A DNA stretch of 7,372 nt from Chloroflexota bacterium (GTDB taxonomy: Bacteria; Chloroflexota; Dehalococcoidia; Dehalococcoidales; RBG-16-60-22): assembly GCA_016190585.1 (NCBI GenBank), contig JACPQH010000066.1, positions 1 to 7,372 on the forward strand, written 5' to 3'. Under the pieces are notes generated by a model that saw only the letters and a program-made list of their open reading frames with translations, ran no database searches and was not told the DNA's origin. The position numbers were made by a program, and so were the translations under genes. Positions within the stretch are counted from its first letter, which is position 1, and each line of letters begins with the position of its first letter. Positions 6,290 to 7,372 of the stretch are shown here, one piece after another.

Positions 6290-7372
6290 ATGGCGGTAGA
6301 GGAACCGGTCAGTCCACACAACAAGTTCGTCGCGCGGCTTAACTTCGTCAAGCCCTCCATCCCGGCGGAAACGACCACGCTGACCTCGGGAACGGTGTTC
6401 GCGCTCTCCGGCAGCAACGGCGATATCCTGGCGCACAGCCACCACGGTTTTTACGCCCACGACACCCGCTTCCTGAGCGTGTTCCAGGTGCGCCTTGACG
6501 GCCGCCCCCTGCTTAACACCGGCTCGGCGGTGTTCAACGACCGGCTGGCCAGCTTCTACTGCAACACCGGCGGCATAAGCCTGGTGCGCGACCGGTACGT
6601 TTCCGACCACCTGCACGAGGACATCTACCTGGTAAACAACGCCCCCGCCGCCCGCAAGGTGCGGCTGGAGCTGACCTTCGCGGCGGATTTCGCCGATATT
6701 TTCGAGGTGCGCCGCGGGCAGTTCCAGAAGGTGGGCGACGTGCGCATCGAGCCCAGGGAGGGACAGGATATCGCCCTGGTCTACCGCCGGGGGGATTTCA
6801 TCCGCGAGACCTGGATAAATTTCTCGGCGGAGCCCCGTATCAAGGGCAGTACCGCCGTCATCGAGGTCGCACTCGAGCCCAAAGTGACCTGGCAGACCTG
6901 TCTTGATATCAGCCCGGTGGCCGATGGCAAAAACGGGCAGGGGCCGTGCGTCGTGTCGATTCAAAGCCCGCCCTTCTACGCCCGGAAAAGAGAGAAGGTG
7001 ATGGTCGGCGTCTTCGAGCAGGTACCGGTCGACGCGCCGCTGGAGACCGTGCCGGAGCTGAGTACGGACAACCTGGAGCTGTGCCAGGCCTATTACCGCG
7101 CCGTCTCCGACCTGCGCTCCCTGCGCCTCAAGCAGGATGACCATTACCTGCTGGCCGCCGGGCTTCCCTGGTTCATGGCGATTTTCGGCCGCGACGCCAT
7201 CATCAGCGCCTTGCAGACCAAGCTGCTCGGCCCGGAGCTGATGCTCGGCACCCTCCGCACGCTGGCCGACCTTCAGGCAAACGCCAGCGACCCGTTCCGC
7301 GAGGCGCAACCCGGGAAAATCCTGCACGAGGCGCGCCGCGGCGAGCTTTCCCTGTTCGAGCACGTTCCGCAC
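6290..7372 (+). CDS. Amylo-alpha-1,6-glucosidase / glycogen debranching-type enzyme (3' end outside window)
   Basis: The open frame runs 361 codons from ATG 6290 to the window edge without a stop, so only the N-terminal part is seen. Family members (about 700 residues from memory) hydrolyse alpha-1,6 branch points in glycogen or related glucans in the cytoplasm. Residues about 30-240 match the N-terminal beta-rich debranching domain: LTSGTVFALSGSNGDI, then HHGFYAHDTRFLSVFQVRLDG, with further strands to about 245. From about 275 the alpha/alpha-barrel catalytic domain begins: LRLKQDDHYLLAAGLPWFMAIFGRDAIISALQT (278-310), TLRTLADLQ (321-329) and EAQPGKILHEARRGEL (338-353). The sequence AAGLPWF-x4-GRD and the PGKILHE motif are family signatures; the catalytic acids expected further on are not visible. 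There is no signal peptide. CGGAGG (6281-6286) lies 3 bases before the ATG. The gene has its own promoter. Exact substrate preference (glycogen, dextrin or another glucan) cannot be told from this part. Confidence 0.92.
   Translation, partial: MAVEEPVSPHNKFVARLNFVKPSIPAETTTLTSGTVFALSGSNGDILAHSHHGFYAHDTRFLSVFQVRLDGRPLLNTGSAVFNDRLASFYCNTGGISLVRDRYVSDHLHEDIYLVNNAPAARKVRLELTFAADFADIFEVRRGQFQKVGDVRIEPREGQDIALVYRRGDFIRETWINFSAEPRIKGSTAVIEVALEPKVTWQTCLDISPVADGKNGQGPCVVSIQSPPFYARKREKVMVGVFEQVPVDAPLETVPELSTDNLELCQAYYRAVSDLRSLRLKQDDHYLLAAGLPWFMAIFGRDAIISALQTKLLGPELMLGTLRTLADLQANASDPFREAQPGKILHEARRGELSLFEHVPH

Noticed and set aside
6182..7372. 396-codon minus-strand frame at the right end
   Set aside because: It lies opposite a clear debranching-enzyme frame and has no family motifs. 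It is a shadow frame.

Overview
This is a GC-rich stretch of bacterial chromosome carrying ordinary housekeeping and secretory genes plus a few oddities. The best guess for the source is an uncultured member of the Chloroflexota, class Dehalococcoidia. This rests on the secreted protease, whose C-terminal jelly-roll domain (AQTFTP...SIRLTDAAGRPAGSDLASG...YAIVWRAPD) resembles anchor-type domains abundant in that group. It also rests on an HNH-family N-terminus of familiar type and on a degenerate 'RSDEAIS'-type dispersed repeat. No rRNA or other phylogenetic marker is present, so the assignment is an inference.

Layout, left to right. Bases 1-149 hold nothing recognisable. At 150-491 (minus strand) lies the N-terminal half of an HNH endonuclease-family gene whose zinc-knuckle/HNH catalytic part is missing; it looks truncated or decayed. 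A compact divergent promoter region (492-625) with an inverted repeat of TTGCAAG then leads into a plus-strand alpha/beta-hydrolase (626-1408). That protein has His where the catalytic Ser is expected, and a strong hairpin terminator (1433-1457) follows it. Next comes a pyruvate, phosphate dikinase (1634-3910) with its own extended -10 promoter and a leader hairpin. Its catalytic residues all appear to be present, but it is about 120 residues shorter than the classical enzyme, mostly because one helical segment of the ATP-grasp half is absent.

A 323-base gap (3911-4233) contains the degenerate dispersed repeat and an AT-rich block with GTAC palindromes. It precedes a secreted subtilisin-like protease (4234-6171) made of signal peptide, propeptide, S8 catalytic domain, carboxypeptidase-regulatory-like domain and jelly-roll domain. 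A 16-bp palindrome overlaps its stop codon. After a well-formed extended -10 promoter, the last gene (6290 to the window edge) is the N-terminal 361 residues of a glycogen-debranching-type amylo-alpha-1,6-glucosidase.

The plus-strand genes are separated by their own terminators and promoters and look like independent transcription units, not one operon. PPDK (pyruvate/PEP interconversion) and the debranching enzyme (glycogen or alpha-glucan mobilisation) both belong to central carbon metabolism, but nothing else ties them together. I see no CRISPR array, tRNA, rRNA, insertion sequence or defence island, and no convincing evidence of a new multi-gene system. The points most worth a second look are the Ser-to-His hydrolase, the compact PPDK, the broken HNH gene and the dispersed repeat.
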